Origin: Sacculina carcini
Taxonomy: Eukaryota; Arthropoda; Thecostraca; Sacculinidae
Direction: 5' to 3'
DNA: 64,000 nucleotides
NCBI GenBank assembly: GCA_916048095.2
Contig: OU696588.1
Span: forward strand, 6,074,501-6,138,500
Below, piece after piece: positions 47,551-59,261 of this stretch (positions are counted from its first letter, which is position 1; each line of letters opens with the position of its first letter). Position numbers and translations under genes: made by a program. The notes under the pieces are model-generated. The model was not told where the DNA came from and ran no database searches. It saw only the letters and a list, made by a program, of their open reading frames with translations.

Positions 47551-48190
47551 GGGGAGATTACTGTCTCTTTTTAATTTCTTTTGGTTTTTCCTTCTTCGAA
47601 GATTTCTTTTGAAGATTGTTGTGAATGCGAGATGCGGGCTGCCGCCGACAAAACGAAAATCGGCAGCGTTTGGCGGAAAACGGGAACGACGGAAAATCCT
47701 TCGACAAACAAACAAAAAAAGTCCTCAAACAGACACAAATGACCTCAATTACCTTGAAAATGACCTCGGAGATCAACAAAACTACGCCTATGACCTTCTT
47801 GCATCCATTTTACTCCTAGGGAACAAGTTTCATCACAAATCGGTCCAGTGGTTTAGAGAGAGATTGGGTAAACAGACACAAATGACCTCAATGATCTTGA
47901 AAATGACCTCGGAGGTCATCAAAACCTAGCCTATGACCTTCTGGCATCCATTTTACCGCTAGGGACTAAGTTTCATCAAGATCGGTCCAGTGGCTTAGGA
48001 GGATATATGGTAAACAGACACAAATGATCTCAATGACCTTGAAAATGACCTCGGAGGTCAAAACTCAGCCTATGACCTTCTTGCATCCATTTTACCCCTA
48101 GGCACCAAGTTTAATTAAAATCGGTCCAATGGTTTAGGAGGAGATATGATACAAACAGACATTTAGAAAATTTGCAATCAGTGCAGGGCA
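47551..48190. repeat. About 143-bp tandem repeats (AATCGGTCCAGTGGTTTAG)
   Basis: Three units start AAACAGACACAAATGACCTC at about 47727, 47870 and 48012. Each includes GACCTTGAAAATGACCTCGG, TATGACCTTCTTGCATCCA and the ATCGGTCCA...TTTAGGAG end. Similar sequences are common internal repeats of non-coding mobile elements in marine invertebrates. No gene is seen. Confidence 0.85.
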
Positions 48191-48670
48191 AAAAACCATC
48201 AATTTGGACCTTCGGGCCGAATTGGAAAATGCTGCAGTCGTTTCTGTTTGTAGTTTCTCGCAAACAGCGCGTGTTGCTCAACGGTAGAACGTCACAGGGG
48301 TCCGATGTAACCAGCCGAGTGCCGGAGGGATCCATACTGAGTCCGTACTGAGTCCGCTCCTGTTTGACATACTCGTCAATGACCTAGCAGTGAGCTTATG
48401 AGACTCGACGCTACTCTACGCTGACGATATCATCAATTCTTCATTGTGTCGAGATGGCTACAGATGGCCAGATTCTACAGTGTCTAATTGGCCGTTTTTT
48501 ACCTGCTGCGGTGAATGCGAGTTGAGACTTGACTCAATCAAATGTTGAAAGCTCAGCGTTACACTCAGTTACAAGCGTTACAAGCAGCGTGCGTACTGCG
48601 TTACAAGCAGTTGTGCTCGTGCGAGTATAAAATTGGCGGTGAAATAGTACAGACGATTTGCGTGGTTCGT
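48191..48670 (+). pseudogene. LINE RT fragment that gave rise to the adjacent minisatellite
   Basis: Frames encode SRKQRVLLNG, VTSRVPEGSILSP, LLFDILVNDLAV, LLYADDI and, at the end, GGEIVQTICVVRVLGVMMN, which resembles the FLGV region after the RT active site. Frames change several times, including a small ACTGAGTCC duplication near 48340. The VLGVMMN codons are the first unit of the 32-bp array that follows. Confidence 0.72.
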
Positions 48671-48908
48671 GTCCTGGGTGTCATGATGAATCTAATCTCA
48701 CCGTCCTGGGTGTCATGCTAAATCTAATCTCACCGTCCTGGGTGTCATGATGAATCTAATCTCACCGTCCTGGGTGTCATGATGAATCTAATCTCACCGT
48801 CCTGGGTGTCATGATGAATCTAATCTTACCGTCCTGGGTGTCATGATGAATCTAATCTCACCGTCCTGGGTGTCATGATTAATCTAATCTCACCGTCCTG
48901 GGTGTCAT
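48671..48908. repeat. 32-bp minisatellite
   Basis: About 7.4 tandem copies of the 32-bp unit, nearly identical to each other. It continues from LINE coding sequence (see 48191-48670) and is the same array that opens the window. Confidence 0.95.
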
Positions 48909-49127
48909 GATGAACGATAAACTCGCCTTCGACCCACATGCTGAAACCATTACTCAGGTAATTGTGTGAGTAATTGGTTAGGTAATTGTGTGAGTGGTTG
49001 GTTAGGTAATTTTGCAGGTAATTGTTACCTAAAAATACCCCCTTACACAAAAATACCCAATTACCCCAAAAATACCCACCCAACCCAACGTTGAAGACCT
49101 CATTCAGCACAGTTTATTTCGACCTCT
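48909..49127. repeat. Duplicated block, copy 2
   Basis: This is the same sequence as 52-265, with only a few base differences. It ends GACCTCT, the first target duplication of the solo LTR. Confidence 0.88.
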
Positions 49128-49923
49128 TGTAACATTTTTGTCTTCAGCGATGATAATTCTAGTGAAGCAGGCCTCTTAACGTTGTGCGCCGCGATAACGC
49201 TTGGTGTCCGATTCCAAACAGTAGTTTTGTTGAACAATGTATTTCGTCGTGATATTGAAGGTTGCAGTTCTTAACTCTATCGTTCCTAACGTTATATTCA
49301 ATGTTCTATCCTATCTGTTCTGCCTGTATCTGCTAGTCTGTCTCTCCTGTCTGTCTTCCTATCTGTTCTCTTGTTCTCCTGGTGTTGCTATACTCTGTTC
49401 CGTTCCATTCTCCCTCTGAACCACTCCACTTCTCTACTGAATCTTCCCTACTGCCGCTGCTCTTCTATCCCTATCTCCATCCTCTCTATCCCCCGAATGG
49501 TGAAAACACTGTGCTTATATAGTGCTAGCTAGCGCCGCCTACTTCATTCTGCAGCTCCAAGTTGTGCACGACCTCATTATTTACGGACCGCAAGGTCACC
49601 ACAATGCAACACGCACATAGTCTTACACACTGGTGTGAGTGATATATGCGTGTGCCCGTGCTTCTCTGGTTTTCTCTTAATGTCTTACAGTGTATGTGTG
49701 TGTGTCTACGTGTGTGCAACCAATGCTGTGTTCTGTATTGTAACCCACTGTGTTGACAGTGATGCATGTGTTTACGCTTCACTTCCTGTCCTAACTTCTA
49801 TCCTATGTCACTTTCAATGCACAGCATACAATACACAATGCACAAAACAATCAACGATTACTAAATAAAGATATAAGAATACAAGTTATATACAACACCG
49901 CATGAAATATAAACATTGTTACA
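49128..49923 (-). mobile_element. Solo LTR with 5-bp target duplication
   Basis: 796 bp, TGTAACA...TGTTACA, flanked by CCTCT at 49123-49127 and 49924-49928. The paralogous block at 261-265 has a single CCTCT and no LTR. The sequence is the LARD-like family LTR, minus strand, shorter than the 988-bp copy at 6047-7034. It is a fossil left by recombination between the two LTRs of an integrated element. Confidence 0.93.
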
Positions 49924-49933
49924 CCTCTCTAGA

Positions 49934-50536
49934 TAAGCCATGAACAAATCAACTGCGCTAATCACAATGTTTTCGCTCAATTATTCACAGCAGCCATTTG
50001 GCGATGCAATTGTTACTGAAACTCTTTGCCGATGAAAACTTGTGTTTGAGCAAAAACATTTTCGAGCACGACCTTGGTTGTTTTTTATATTTATTTTTAT
50101 ATTAATTAACGTGTGTATATACCTTTTGAGCACCAGAAACGAAACCGATTTGAAACCTCATTTTTCCATGTGTGCCCTAAAGTGACTACAACAAAAAACA
50201 GCTGACATATAATATATTCATGTAAAATAGGTGTTTTCTGTATATATAAATGTGCTGTGTTTTTACACTACGCCACAAAAGGTTCTATTTTTAGACGCAG
50301 TGGCTTGGAAATACCTGGAAAAAACATCAAAACAACTGTGTGTGGAAGTCATGTGCTTGGCACGTGAATTTTGCAAACTGCAGCTGCACACATGTGCCAA
50401 GCACATGACTTCCACATGCAGTTGTTTTGATGTTTTTTCCAGGTATTTCCAAGCCACCGCGTCTAAAAATAGAACCTTTTGTGGCGTAATTGAGCGAAAA
50501 CATTGTGATTAGCGCAGTTGATTTGTTCATGGCTTA
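49934..50536. mobile_element. Foldback MITE, copy 2 with both ends
   Basis: This runs TA|AGCCATGAACAAATCAAC to GTTGATTTGTTCATGGCT|TA, 603 bp. Most of the right arm is absent except its outer 45 bases and the part near the spacer. The central spacer is inverted relative to the copy at 271-1052. Confidence 0.85.
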
Positions 50537-52080
50537 GACCCATAAAAAGTCTTAACCAATAGAAAAGTCTAAATGTGAATGTTTTTATTTTAGATGTGGC
50601 AAACCCGCCCGTCGTGCGGAACTATAAATATAATATAATTAATCAAAAAGCAAAAAGCTTATCCAATAAAAAAATAAAAATTTGTAAATTCTTGTTTTAA
50701 TTATTGACGAAGTTTTTTTCCTCAACACTGCTCAAGTTCACACCCATCCTTCGTGTGTAGTATTCAGAAGTATAACACTATCAAAACAATGAAACCTTCT
50801 GTCATCTCTATAATCCCAGACTTATGCATCCGCTAAAACAGCATATTCATATAGTTGGCATTGCATGATATTACAAGACATATCCTTATGCAACTTACGC
50901 TTATGCAACTTGAAATTAAACCAATTAAATTATACAGTAAAATTCAGTAGTTAACTTTGTTCCCAGTAGTATTTTACCCGCCCGTCGGGCGGAACAATTC
51001 ATGTGTAAATATTGAGGACAATAAAGCCTTTCTCTTCAGTATAGTGTAGCATTAATTAAACTCTACCCAATAAAACCACACCATCCATGCTTGGAGCTAA
51101 TATGATGCATTCTCAATTGTGATTGGGCTTCAGTGAAATTTAATCGGTGTATATTCCTGTGTAATCGCAAGTGCGCATAATAGCTGTCAAATTGGCAATA
51201 TGTCCTTTTGACTTTACACAGCCGTAACTTCCTTCAGATACACTTTGGAAAATTAAAAATTATACCGTATTGTAGAAAACAAGATTTCTAGCACGATGGT
51301 ATACTTTCTTTTATGTATAACAAATAGTTACTGAGAAATAGTAGAAAAATGAATTAATTTTAGTCGCCCGGTGTTCAAGTGTAATTTTGGATGTATTTGA
51401 GAATTTTGCCAATTTTACACGTTTTTTGTATAATTTGTGGGTATAAATTATAGCTTATCTTGTAGAACACAAAATTCTCTACACATTAGTATATTCCTGT
51501 GTAATGGCAAGTGCGTAAATTGTGATTGGACTTCAGTGAAATTAAATCAGTGTATATTCATGTGTAATCGCAAGTGCGCATAATAGCTGTAAAATTAGTA
51601 ATATGTGCTTTTGACTTTACACCGCCGTAACTTTCTTCAGATACACTTTTGAAAATTACAAATTATACCGTTTTGTAGAAAACAAGATTTCTAGCACGAT
51701 GGTATAATTTATTTTAATGTGTGACAAATAGTTCCTGAGAAATAGTCTGTCTGCACTACACACAAATTATCTACACAGTAGTATATTCCTGTGTAATCGC
51801 AAGTGCGCATAATAGCTGTCAAATTGGCAATATGTCATTTTGACTTTACACCGCCGTAACTTCCTTCAGATACACTTTGGAAATTGCACGACGGGGTTTG
51901 AATATGAGGCGGGTTGAGGGGAAATGTTTTGTCAAAATTAGAACAAAAATGATTAAATTTGGAGTTCTCATTTGGTTCAGATTTTTATGAGTTTACTTTT
52001 TTTTAATTTGCAATATTTTTCATGAAAAAAGTATGAATTTTATTACATGAATTGCTCCACACAAAGGGCGGTTTGTCATG
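50537..52080 (+). repeat. Helitron-like repeat array, plus orientation
   Basis: This begins with the AGTCTTAACCAATAGAAAAG module, has CCCGCCCGTCGTGCGG at 50605 and about 50975, then units with GTGTAATCGCAAGTGCGCAT at about 51158, 51556 and 51790. 50537-51470 is the reverse complement of about 55330-56230. It ends with module remnants (GCACGACGGGG at 51885; CATGCTAATAG at 52075). No gene is seen. Confidence 0.7.
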
Positions 52081-53330
52081 CTAATAGAAAACAATATATC
52101 TACATTCAGCAGCACACATCATTCTGGTATCACGTTGAAAAATATGATTTACGACTGTTACTCAGGGTCATATTCGGGTAGAAAGCATGCATATACGCTG
52201 TTTAACTGGAAAACCCACATGACCATGATAAATTCAGCTATATCGCGCACACTGGCCATTTGAGGTGCGCTGCGATTCTGAGAACAAAACTCAATTTGCC
52301 CAAATATCTGTGGTCTTTGTGGCTCACACTTGCCGTCTGATAAACCAGTCATGTAGAAACTCACCGACACATACACACACATTTGCATACACATACACAC
52401 CAGCACGTATTCACACAAGCATACTCGCACACATAAACACACCCAGCTCAGTTAATTTAAAAAATTAGGGTGACCTTTTGTTGCAAATGCAACTTTTGTA
52501 TCATAGAATCTGTTTGTCATAAGGAGCCCAAAAATCAATATTTTATTTATCTGAAATAAGTATTAAGTAAGTTATAAATGCAACTTTTTGTTTTTAGCTC
52601 AACTTTTTCATTTTTATGGTCGACTATTTAGAATTGGGACAATTTTGAAATTTTAGAACAATTATTTCACACTATCCAGAATAATTGTTAGTTGTAAAGG
52701 TGTATAATGCAGCACATGTTCATGTATTGTCAACATAAACTAGATAAGCCTGTATCTGGGAGACGTGTGAACATTGTGTCCGTGTGTGGTGCTAGACATC
52801 CTGCGTGTGCATAGCACCGCATACGGACACACATATAGACACAATACAGACAATCACTATATAATATAGACATAAATACTGGAATTACTCATTATACTCA
52901 TTAAAACATACCATTTGTGTATGTACATGTCTTATATAGTATTTAAACAACAAAATGAACTGTTTGGGCTCAATCTAGCATAATCATTAATCTATTTTAT
53001 CGGTAAATATAGGTGTAATGTTGAAATATGGAATGCAGGGAGGGTTTAAATGCTAGGGGATATATGATAGGTTAGGTAGGTATGATATGATAGGTGTCAT
53101 ATTAGACTTGTAACCCAACAAAAAAGCAACAAAATACATCCAGGCTCTTTGCCTAGAATTATAATAATGTCTAGAACTATCATTAAAGTCACATGTCTAT
53201 AATTATAATGACGTGGACCAATAGGGATGAAAAACACCTATTCCTAACATATGCACGTAATACAATATGGCAATTTATAGCAAATTTGTAAAGCTCAATA
53301 ATTAAATTGGACTTTTTTATGGATTTCAAT
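52081..53330. other. Unique AT-rich sequence with CA-rich patch
   Basis: CA-rich at 52365-52440; otherwise unique. One near-perfect hairpin lies at 52776-52830. No gene is recognised. Confidence 0.5.
52776..52830. other. Inverted repeat (hairpin)
   Basis: GTGTCCGTGTGTGGTGCTA pairs with TAGCACCGCATACGGACAC (17 of 19), leaving a 17-base loop. Function unknown. Confidence 0.6.
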
Positions 53331-53802
53331 TTTAGCTGTTTGATTTGTATTCCTTTCTTATGAATTCACCCGCACGACGGGCATGTTTAAATGCAGGTTA
53401 TATCGGACTTGAGAGATAGCGGAATATATAACGTTGGCTGTAAATATTATAGCGGTAAAGGTAGAACAGTACTTGAGCAAATGATTTTGGGGAATGATGT
53501 TGAGTTATAAATATATTTTGGAAACATTCTGATGAAAATATGTCATCATTTTTTATCATCTTTATTGTTTGATTCGTGTTTGAACTCTTAATCATTCCGA
53601 ACGACCGGCATGTTTAAATATGAGGCCATTTGAGGGAAAATAGTTTGCCAAAATATAAATATTCACATCCTGACATATCTATTGGTTAAGACTTTTCAAG
53701 GGTTTACTATTTTCTTTTTTAATTTGTATTCTTTTTCCATTATGAACTGAATGAGTTGCATTGTATGAATTGTTCCGCACAACGGGCGGGTTTAAATGCT
53801 AG
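53331..53802 (+). repeat. Helitron-like 3' modules ending GCTAG
   Basis: Motifs CACGACGGGCATGTTTAAAT, ACGACCGGCATGTTTAAATA and CGCACAACGGGCGGG, the last followed by TTTAAATGCTAG at 53791-53802, lie in AT-rich units of roughly 200 bp. The last GCTAG directly abuts the TC start of the next element. Confidence 0.7.
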
Positions 53803-56800
53803 TCTATATATATAAAAGAGATCCTCTGTGTGTCTGTGTGTGTGTGTGTGTGTCTGTGTGTCCCACCCTTGTTGGTCCATTTTCTATCAGCTATTTCTCG
53901 GCCACCACTAAACATACTTGCTAACAATTTGTATCATCACGTTGGAAATTTTTTTGTCTACACTTAACACTAAATTTTAAATTTTGAAAATAAAACCAAA
54001 AAAAGTTATAGCGGTAAAAAGACAAAATGAACCCTGAAAAATGCGAAAATTTTGGTCAATCTTCTGAAGACTACTCCTCCTAAACCAGCAATGGTACAAC
54101 TATACAAATTATACCACTGTGTAGAAAATTTTCTGTTCTACTCAACAAACTATAATTCATACCCAAAAATTAAATATAAAACATGTAAAATGGAAAAAAA
54201 TTCAATCTACATTCAAAATTTTATTTAAACTCCACGCGTCCGATTTTCTTCTTTTTTTCTCTATTTTTCAAAAACTAATTATCACACATCTAAATAAACA
54301 ATACCATCATGCTGGAAATTTTGTTTGCTACAACACGGTATAATTTTTAATTTTCCAAAGTGTATTAAAAAAAGTTACGGCGTTGTGAAGTGTAAATGAC
54401 AAAGTCAAAAAGGCAAAATTAGCACACAAAAACGTGAATATTTTGGTCAATATTCCGCTATCTATTCCTCATAAACCAGCAATGGTACAGCTATAAAAAT
54501 TATACTATTGTGTAAATAATTTTGTGTTCTACAAGAAAAGTTATAATTTATGCCCACAAATGATACAAAAAACGTGTAAATTTGGCAATATTCTCAAATT
54601 CGTCCAAAATTACACTTGAACACCGGGTGACTAAAATTAATTCATTTTTTCTACTATTTCTCAGGAAATATTTGTCACACATAAAAATAAATTATACCAT
54701 CGTGCTAGAAATTTTGTTTTCTACAATACGGTATAATTTGTAATTTTCCAAAGTGTATCTGAAGGAAGTTACGGCGGTGTAAATTCAAAAGAACATATTG
54801 CCAATTTGACAGCTATTATGCGCACTTGCGATTACACAGGAATATACTACTGTGTAGATAATTTTGTGTTCTACAAGATAAGCTATAATTTATACCCACA
54901 AATGATACAAAAAACGTGTAAAATCGGCAAAATTCTCAAATACATCCAAAATTACACTTGAACACCGGGCGACTAAAATTAATTCATTTTTCTACTATTT
55001 CTCAGTAACTATTTGTTACACATAAACATAAATTATACCATCGTGCTAGAAAGCTTGTTTTCTACAATACGGTATAATTTTAAATTATCCAAAGTATATC
55101 TGAAGGAAGTTACGGCGCTGTAAAGTCAAATTGTCATGTTGCCAATTTGACAGCTATTATGCGCACTTGCGATTACACATGAATATACACTGATTTAATT
55201 TCACTGAAGTCCAATCACAATTTACGCACTTGCGATTACACAGGAATATACTACTGTGTAGATAATTTTGTGTTCTACAAGAAAAGTTTTAATTTATACC
55301 CACAAATGATACAAAAAACGTGTAAAATTGGCAAAATTCTCAAATACATCCAAAATTACACTTGAACACCGGGCGACTAAAATTAATTCATTTTTCTACC
55401 ATTTATCAGTAACTATTTGTTACACATAAGAATAAATTATACCATCGTGCTAGAAATCTTGTTGTCTACAATACGGTATAATTTTTAATTTTCCAAAGTG
55501 TATCTGAAGGAAGTTACGGCGGTGTAAAGTCAAAAGGACATATTGCCAATTTGACAGCTATTATGCGCACTTGCGATTACACAGGAATATACACCGATTA
55601 AATTTCACTGAAGCCCAATCACAATTAAGAATGCATCATATTAGCTCCAAGCATGGATGGTGTGGTTTTATTGGGTACAGTTTAATTAATGCTACACTAT
55701 ACTGAATAGAAAGGCTGTATTGTCCTCAATATTTACACATGAATTGTTCCGCCCGACGGGCGGGTAAAATACTACTGGGAACAAAGTTAACTACTGAATT
55801 TTACTGTATAATTTAATTGGTTTAATTTCAAGTTGCATAAGCTTAAGTTGCATAAGGATATGGGTTGTAATATCATGCAATGCCAACTATATGAATATGC
55901 TGTTTTAGCGGACGCATAAATCTGGAATTATAGAGATGACAGGTTTCATTGTTTTGATAGTGTTACACTTCTGAATTATTACACACGAAGGATGGAGGTG
56001 AACTTGAGCAGTGTTGATGAAAAAATTTCGTCAATAACTAAAACAAGAATTTACAAATTTATATTTTTCTATTGGATAAGCTTTTTGCTTTTTGACTCAT
56101 TATATTCTATTTATAGTTCCGCACGACAGGCGGATTTAAATACGAGGCAGTTCGAGGGAAAATATTTTGCCACATCTAAAATAAAATATTCACATTTAGA
56201 CTTTTCCATTGGTTAAGACTTTTTATGGGCTTACTTTTTCTTTTTTAATTTCTAATCATTTTTTATTAATTCAATATTCATTTTACTTTATATATTGTTC
56301 TGCACAAAGGGCGGGTTTTAATGCTAGATGATGATGTGTTATAAATATATTTTGAAAATATTATGATAAAAAAATTAGTCATTTTTCATTGTTTTGTGTC
56401 AGAGTTCTGAATTATTCAGCACGACGGTCAGGTTTAAATATGATTTTTTTGGGTTTACTCTTTTCTTTATTAATTCTTATTTATTTTCTCTTATGAATTG
56501 AATACAAATTTAATAGTATGAACTGTTTCGCACGACGGTCGGGTTTACATGCTAGAATTTTCATTGTTTTGTACGTGTTAGTGTTCTGAATTATTCCGCA
56601 CGACGGGTAGGTTTAAATATAAGGTGGATTAAGGGATAATATTTTTTCAAATTTATAATTAAAATATTCACATTTAGAGTTTTTATTGGTGAACGTATTT
56701 ACAGGTTAAATTTTTTGCTTTTTAATTTTTATACAGTTTACTCTATGGATTGAATATACATTTTATTTTATGAATTGTTGAGCACGACGGGCGGGTATCA

Positions 56801-57718
56801 ATATGAGGCGGGTTAAAGGAAAGGATGTTGTCAAAATAAAAATAAAAATAATTAAATTTAGACTTTTCAATTGAATAAGATTTTAATTAGTATATCTGTT
56901 TTCTTTTTTAATTTGCAATATGTTTATGAATTAAATATGAATTTCATTTTATGATTGCTCCGCACAACTGGCGGGTTTCAATGCTAGACGGTAATGTTAA
57001 GTTATAAATATATTTTGGAAACATTATGATGAAAAGGTGTAGTCATTTTTCATTATTTCGTGTCTGAGTTCTGAATTATTCAGCACGACGGGCATGTATA
57101 AATATGAGGCGGTTTAGGCAAACTATTTTGTGAAAATAAATATTAAAATATAGAAATTTAGACTTTTTATGGGTTTACTCCACTCTTTTTTAATTCATAT
57201 TCCCTTTCTCTTATGAATTGAATACAAATTTAATAGTATTAATTGTTTCGCACGACGGGCGGGTTTACATGCTATAATTTTCATTGTTTGTTACGTGTTT
57301 GTGTTGTGAATTATTCCGCACAATGGGTGGGTTTATATATGAGGCGGGTTGAGGGAAAATATTATGTCAAAATAAAAATTATAAATATATAAATTAATAT
57401 AAATTAATAAATATTATTAAATATATATTAATAAATATAAATTATAATAAATAAATAATAAATATATAATAAATATATAATAAAATAAATAATAAATAAA
57501 TAAATAAATAATAAATATATAAATAAATATAATTTATTAAATATAAATTAATAAATATTAAGTAAAAATATTCACACTTGGACTTTTCTATTGAGTAAGA
57601 CACTTATGAGTTTTCATTTTTCTTTTTAATTTGGAATATTTTGTATGAATATCAATTTTTATAAATATTAATTTCATTTTATGAATTCCTCCGCACAACG
57701 GGCGGGTTTTAATGCTAG
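53803..57718 (+). mobile_element. Helitron-like non-autonomous element (TC...CTAG)
   Basis: This 3.9-kb element starts TCTATATATATAAAAGAGATC and ends GGCGGGTTTTAATGCTAG. A TC start, CTAG end, a short GC-rich hairpin (CCGC...GCGG) 8-10 bases before CTAG, no terminal inverted repeats and no target duplication are Helitron hallmarks. Its body holds reverse-oriented copies of the about 340-bp repeat (53940-55640) and several 200-300 bp modules each ending near GCTAG (56325, 56550, 56985, 57270). No Rep-helicase is visible. The 3' end lies 55 bp before the ATG4 exon. Composite origin by successive insertions is possible. Confidence 0.65.

Positions 57719-57773
<55 letters not shown>
57719..57773 (+). 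repeat. (TG)n abutting ATG4 3' splice site
   Basis: TATATATATATG then TG repeats to 57770, followed by TAG, the acceptor. The usual pyrimidine tract is replaced by TG repeats. Confidence 0.85.
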
Positions 57774-57774
<1 letters not shown>

Positions 57775-57974
57775 CGGAGGACGATGAGTGTGTGAGTGGA
57801 GAGAGAGACTGGGACACCACGTATCATTGTGATCAAATGAAACACATGCCTATTGAGAACATGGATCCGTCGATTGCCGTGGCGTTTTTCTGTCACAGTC
57901 AGACCGATTTTGACTCGTTGTGTGAACACGTTCAGCGACTGCTAATTAACGGTCGAAAATATCCCATGTTTGAG
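57774..57974 (+). CDS. atg4: Cysteine protease ATG4, penultimate-region exon
   Basis: This 201-bp exon (67 codons, phase 0 at both ends) lies between a TGTGTAG acceptor and a GAG|GTGAGT donor. It encodes TEDDECVSGERDWDTTYHC, then MKHMPIENMDPSIAVAFFCH and FDSLCEHVQRLL...KYPMFE. Human ATG4B has SFHC...MSIAELDPSIAVGFFC...PMFE in the same order, so identity is clear. The domain continues the catalytic fold after DPHTTQ. It follows on from the exon at 41970-42079 with matching phase. The next exon should begin with Leu; the exon at 11397 does so but lies upstream in the window. Confidence 0.92.
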
Positions 57975-58600
57975 GTGAGTTCTGCTCAACTGCAGTCATG
58001 CTGTGCTGCAACAATTACTGTTCTAATAATTGTCCAGCATGATGCATTCACACTTACTGGCGCTAGTTTGGCCGTCACAATTATTGTAGTTCTTTGTTGT
58101 GTTTTCACGCTGTGTTTCCACGTGACACTTTGGTTATGGGTCCTCCCGCACCTGATCTCGTTTTGCATTCGTATTGACTCACAAGAGTGCATATACACTT
58201 ATCTCGACTCACTCACATTCTCGACATTTTAACCCAGCTCTTGTTTCATTACACAGGGGAACAAATGTTCGCGGCATTTATATCAAACAGTGAATATTGT
58301 ACAATTTTTCACGCTAATTCCATATCTGGTGTTAGTTTTTTTCTCAATGCTCTAGTTTTGTTGCAATAAACGTATATAAAAATCACACAACTTTGTCATC
58401 ATATCATTGACGTTGTAGTGTATTATGAAAGATATGCTTTAAAATATATTATAAAACTATTTAATATAGCTGGACAAAAACAAAGAAAGTGCTACATAGC
58501 ATAAATGTATCACAATTTGAAGGAATTCCCCAAATGAACAGTGGTTATACTTTATATTATACTGGCAATATACTCTATATTATGACACTTGCCTTTATTA
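57975..58600. other. Intron sequence, no feature
   Basis: The reading frame continues past the donor by chance to about 58232 with a hydrophobic stretch. Otherwise AT-rich with no repeat recognised. Confidence 0.6.
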
Positions 58601-58985
58601 GATGGCCAAACCCGATTGCTATTTAACTGGCATGAATTTGCTCTTGTAACTTCTGGGTCTGTGGATATTCTCAGGAAATTCGCGTTTGATGCTGCATAAG
58701 TAACCTGTCATCATATGTTTGTCCCATCTCCCTTGGTAACGTTCTTCCATGGCCTTGAGGTCCTGATGGAAGCGCTCACCTTGCTCGTCACTTACAGCTC
58801 CTAGATTATGAGGGACTGTATCAAGATGACTGTCCAAGTAATGGAGTTTGTCGTTCATGTTTTATCCAAGGTCACGAAAAGCTAAAAACATACTCGCTAC
58901 AAGGGTTTCATAGCTGTGATTTTTTTGTTACCGAGAAACTTTGCTATCAATAAGCGGGAGGTCCGTGGCAAGAATATCGGTGGAA
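58601..58985 (-). pseudogene. Conserved GERFHQD family remnant, C-terminal part
   Basis: A minus-strand frame of 79 codons (58858-58619) encodes LHYLDSHLDTVPHNLG, SDEQGERFHQDLK and MEERYQGRWDKHMM. This matches a family of unnamed proteins repeatedly found in arthropod, cnidarian and mollusc genomes, with HSHLD..P.NLG..S.EQGERFHQD..ME.RYQGRWD near the C-terminus. The family's function is not established; it may derive from a mobile element. The N-terminal part continues at 59262-59660. Separated by an insertion and interrupted by stops, so it is decayed. Confidence 0.75.
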
Positions 58986-59261
58986 ATGAATGTCATTGGT
59001 TAAATTCTATAATCCAACAGCCCCTGTCCACCCAGCAATAAATAGATACCAGATATCAGCCATGTGTTGTGCCATGCATTCTGGGAATGTGGCCCACTCT
59101 AATTCGCCTTCCGTCCTTGTGGTGCGATAGCGTGGAGATGGCTGGTTCTACGGTTGCATTGAGCTCCACGGGACGCAACTGAGCTCATAAGAAGCCGAAG
59201 GGCTTCTTCCCGTGTAGCAGCTGTCATTTAGGCCTTTAACCTTTAACACAGTCATGCAAAT
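58986..59261. mobile_element. Unclassified repeat inserted in the GERFHQD remnant
   Basis: A GC-richer block (AAGAAGCCGAAGGGCTTCTT, a perfect inverted repeat, and GAGCTCCACGGGACGCAACT) interrupts the coding homology. Boundaries are approximate, and the class is unknown. Confidence 0.45.

Noticed and set aside
47278-47715. Proline/arginine-rich 145-residue minus frame
   Set aside because: It reads through the 20-bp minisatellite.
48671-48908. CRISPR-like regular repeat
   Set aside because: Units are directly tandem with no spacers, in animal DNA; it is a minisatellite.
57975-58232. Extension of the ATG4 exon frame with a hydrophobic tail
   Set aside because: A strong GTGAGT donor follows GAG at the position where ATG4 homology ends; the rest is intron read-through.
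58986-59261. tRNA-derived SINE
   Set aside because: No convincing A and B box pair is seen.
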